Assembly (NCBI RefSeq): GCF_025847275.1
Contig: NZ_JAOZEV010000004.1
Span: forward strand, 281,638 to 345,637
DNA from: Flavobacterium frigoritolerans
GTDB lineage: Bacteria; Bacteroidota; Bacteroidia; Flavobacteriales; Flavobacteriaceae
Reading direction: 5' to 3'
Length of the DNA stretch: 64,000 nt
This document shows, piece by piece, positions 62,068-64,000 of this stretch. The position numbers and the translations under genes were made by a program. The stretch's first letter is position 1, and every line of letters begins with the position of its first letter. Below the pieces are notes generated by a model. That model was given only the letters and a program-made list of their open reading frames with translations. It had not been told where the DNA came from and made no database searches.

Positions 62068-62568
62068 TTGAACTTGAAAGAAATTTTAAACAACTTAACT
62101 AAGTTGGCCAAAGATAAGCATATCGAAAATAAAAAGTATTTCGATAAGCTTAAAAAGAAACAACCTAAGAATCTAGATTATGTAATGCAGGAATTACATG
62201 ATGCAGAATTTAAAAAAACAGATTGCCTTAAATGTGCTAATTGTTGCAAAACAACAGGCCCGTTATTTACGGCTGCAGATATTGAGCGTATCTCTAAACA
62301 TTTGCGACAAAAGCCACAACAGTTTATTGAGCAATATCTCCGAATAGATGAAGACAAAGACTATGTTTTGCAAAGTGTTCCGTGTACATTCTTGGATAAT
62401 GAAAATTACTGTATGATTTACGATGTGCGTCCTAAAGCTTGTCGTGAATTCCCGCATACAGATCGTAAAAAATTTCAGCAAATTTCAGACTTAACGCTTA
62501 AAAACGTAGCAATGTGCCCGGCAGCATTTAATATTGTCGAAGCCATGAAAAAGCGCATGCCTTTATAA
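62068..62568 (+). CDS. YkgJ family cysteine-cluster protein
   Basis: A 166-residue protein with the YkgJ-type metal motif: CLKCANCCKTTGP near residue 52, then VPCTFLDNENYCMIYDVRPK and ACREFPH. The eight cysteines likely hold an iron-sulfur cluster or zinc. The N-terminus (MNLKEILNNLTKLAKD) is a charged helix. The only in-frame start codons near the promoter are TTG at 62068 and 62074; I use the first. Function of the family is unresolved. It shares the theme of a Cys-cluster protein with the DUF3109 gene at 26.9 kb but is not similar in length or order of motifs. Confidence 0.86.
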   Translation: MNLKEILNNLTKLAKDKHIENKKYFDKLKKKQPKNLDYVMQELHDAEFKKTDCLKCANCCKTTGPLFTAADIERISKHLRQKPQQFIEQYLRIDEDKDYVLQSVPCTFLDNENYCMIYDVRPKACREFPHTDRKKFQQISDLTLKNVAMCPAAFNIVEAMKKRMPL

Positions 62569-62635
62569 GGAAGTCTTTTGCCTTAAATATTTCGTAATTG
62601 TTTTTACGAGTAATTTAAGTTTGCTTATTAAAACG

Positions 62636-62643
62636 TATTTTTG
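62636..62643 (+). promoter_or_regulatory. -7 element of the permease gene
   Basis: TATTTTTG is a full TAnnTTTG match 27 bp before the TTG start. Confidence 0.4.
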
Positions 62644-62670
62644 AACTTATAAAAAGACAACCCAATCAAT

Positions 62671-63906
62671 TTGAATCTAGAATATTTTATAGCCAAAAGA
62701 CTTATCACTGCCAAAGATTATAAAAGCAGTATTTCCGCACCAATTATAAAAATTGCAATCTCGGCTATTGCAATCGGAATAATTATGATGTTAGTTTCGG
62801 TAGCAACAGGAATTGGATTGCAACAAAAAATTCGCGAAAAAGTTTCTGCATTCAATGGGCAAGTAATTATTTCGAATTACGATAATAACCAATCTGAGGT
62901 AACCATTAGCCCGATTTCTATAAAACAAGATTTCTACCCTAAGTTTACTTCAGTTCCAGAGGTAAGTCATATTCAGGCAATAGCAAGTAAGGCAGGAATT
63001 ATAAGAACCGAAGCCGCTTTTGAAGGGATTATATTTAAAGGAGTTGGCGGCGATTACGATTGGAATAATATAAAGGAGTATTTGGTTGATGGAAGGGTTC
63101 CAGATTTTTCCAAAACTATTAATGAAGATGTATTACTATCTAGATTTCTTGCTGACAGATTAAATCTAAAGGTAGGGGATCAGTTTAATACATTTTTTAT
63201 AAAAGAAGATCAGAATAAATTGCCAAATGTTCGTAGGTTTAAAATTGCTGGAATTTTCAATTCAGGATTTCAGGATTTTGACGCTACCTATATAATAGGA
63301 GATATTCGCCATATACAACGTATTAATAAATGGGCTCCAAATCAGGTTGGAGCTTTTGAAGTTTTTTTGAAAGACTTTAAGAATATAAAGGAAACAGGCG
63401 AAGAAATCTACCAGCAAACTTCATCAACACTCGATACTAAAACTATAATTGAGAAATATAGTTATATTTTTGATTGGTTAGAACTCTTCGATTTTAATAT
63501 AGTAGTTATTCTAGGTATCATGATTGTTGTAGCAACAATAAATATGGTAGTTGCATTGCTGGTTTTAATATTGGAGCGTACACAAATGATTGGTATTTTA
63601 AAAGCATTAGGCGCTAATAATTGGGTCATTCGAAAAATATTCCTTTATAATGCTCTCTACCTTATATTGCGAGGATTGTTCTGGGGGAATCTTATTGGGA
63701 TTTCGCTTTTGTTAATTCAACAGCATTTTGGAGTAGTCCAGCTTAATCCAGAAAACTACTATGTTAATCAAGCGCCAGTTTATCTCAATTGGGGTTATGT
63801 ATTATTATTGAATCTGCTTACTATAACAGTTTGTTTTCTGGTGTTATTGATTCCTTCATATATAATAACGAAGATTTCTCCCGTCAAAGCAATACGATTT
63901 GATTAA
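62671..63906 (+). CDS. FtsX-like ABC transporter permease (LolC/E-type)
   Basis: A 411-residue inner-membrane permease of the MacB/LolCE superfamily. It starts MNLEYFIAKRLITAKDYKSS, with a first helix about 23-48. A periplasmic MacB-like domain (about 50-265) has GVGGDYDWNNIKEYLVDGRV and DVLLSRFLADRLNLKVGD. The FtsX domain (about 270-411) has three helices, with ERTQMIGILKALGANNWVIR as the coupling-helix region, ending ISPVKAIRFD. LolC/E-like proteins release lipoproteins from the inner membrane. The partner ATPase (LolD) is not in the window. The only fitting start codon is TTG at 62671. Confidence 0.92.
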   Translation: MNLEYFIAKRLITAKDYKSSISAPIIKIAISAIAIGIIMMLVSVATGIGLQQKIREKVSAFNGQVIISNYDNNQSEVTISPISIKQDFYPKFTSVPEVSHIQAIASKAGIIRTEAAFEGIIFKGVGGDYDWNNIKEYLVDGRVPDFSKTINEDVLLSRFLADRLNLKVGDQFNTFFIKEDQNKLPNVRRFKIAGIFNSGFQDFDATYIIGDIRHIQRINKWAPNQVGAFEVFLKDFKNIKETGEEIYQQTSSTLDTKTIIEKYSYIFDWLELFDFNIVVILGIMIVVATINMVVALLVLILERTQMIGILKALGANNWVIRKIFLYNALYLILRGLFWGNLIGISLLLIQQHFGVVQLNPENYYVNQAPVYLNWGYVLLLNLLTITVCFLVLLIPSYIITKISPVKAIRFD

Positions 63907-63909
63907 TTT

Positions 63910-64000
63910 CTAGGAGCTATTACCTGCTATTCGCTTCAATCTTGCCCTTTTTAAAGGAAAAAGGCCAAGGATTTCCGCTGTTATCAGGGCTAGGGGCTTC
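63910..64000. repeat. structured intergenic element resembling a Flavobacterium dispersed repeat
   Basis: After the permease gene comes CTAGGAGC...GGGCTAGGGGC, with a central stem CCTTTTT/AAAAAGG at 63945-63963. The flanks GCTATTCGCTTCAATC and GGATTTCCGCTGTTATC and the closing GGGCTAGGG match, from memory, a repeat found at many intergenic sites in Flavobacterium genomes. It reaches the window edge and may continue. Confidence 0.5.

Noticed and set aside
1..64000. tRNA, rRNA, CRISPR arrays, transposases and prophage genes
   Set aside because: I looked for T-loop motifs, regularly spaced repeats, transposase motifs and phage structural genes by eye and saw none; a tool-based scan would be more sensitive.

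Overview
The window is a chromosomal segment of a Bacteroidota bacterium, almost certainly a Flavobacterium or close relative. The evidence is an AT-rich genome, TAnnTTTG-type -7 promoter elements, TonB-dependent receptors with an N-terminal carboxypeptidase-regulatory-like domain, a type IX secretion sorting tail, a duplicated ExbD in the TonB cluster, and house-keeping genes of flavobacterial type. No rRNA, tRNA, CRISPR array, prophage or insertion sequence was seen. Most genes are intact core genes.

Layout. Positions 1-3.9 kb: a nucleotide-sugar-type epimerase/reductase, tyrosyl-tRNA synthetase, a LuxE-like acyl-protein synthetase and a very small T9SS-sorted protein. Positions 4-11.8 kb: a likely phosphate-response island, with a beta-helix surface lipoprotein and a TonB receptor on the minus strand, divergent from a PhoB-like regulator, a PhoR-like kinase and an OprP/O-type porin. 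Three of these promoters carry TAAC repeats spaced exactly 11 bp, the spacing of known Pho boxes. Positions 11.8-21.3 kb: a MurG-like glycosyltransferase, a Lys/Ala-rich secreted protein with a PBCV basic adaptor-like end, a 1143-residue outer-membrane protein, aspartate kinase with a GNAT acetyltransferase, fructose-1,6-bisphosphatase and a TerB-like protein. Positions 21.5-27.4 kb: HupE/UreJ, dCMP deaminase, a C-terminal processing protease, small proteins, a minimal FAD protein, MarC and a DUF3109 protein.

Positions 27.7-32.5 kb: class Ia ribonucleotide reductase (nrdB, nrdA), then a Panacea-domain antitoxin abutting an unknown small protein, which looks like a PanAT-type toxin-antitoxin pair. 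Positions 32.6-37.1 kb: an aromatic amino acid operon (prephenate dehydratase, aminotransferase, prephenate dehydrogenase, DAHP synthase-chorismate mutase). It is preceded by what reads as a complete transcription attenuator: a promoter, a 26-codon Phe/Tyr-rich leader peptide, an antiterminator arm and an intrinsic terminator just before pheA. This is the clearest regulatory system in the window.

Positions 37.2-44.5 kb: rsgA, dtd, a MazG-like pyrophosphohydrolase, aroA, queA, a SIMPL protein, kynureninase and a glycine-zipper lipoprotein. Positions 44.5-53.7 kb: an uncharacterised 599-residue TIM-barrel-like protein, an AsmA-like membrane protein, a penicillin acylase family hydrolase, kynurenine 3-monooxygenase and a HerA-like ATPase. 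Positions 54.1-59.8 kb: a seven-gene TonB energy-transduction operon (exbB, two exbD, tonB, a small membrane protein, a PstS-like lipoprotein, a TPR protein). Positions 59.9-64 kb: queE, a DinB/YfiT protein, a methyltransferase, a YkgJ-type cysteine-cluster protein and a LolC/E-like permease, ending in a structured intergenic element resembling a repeat I recall from other Flavobacterium genomes.
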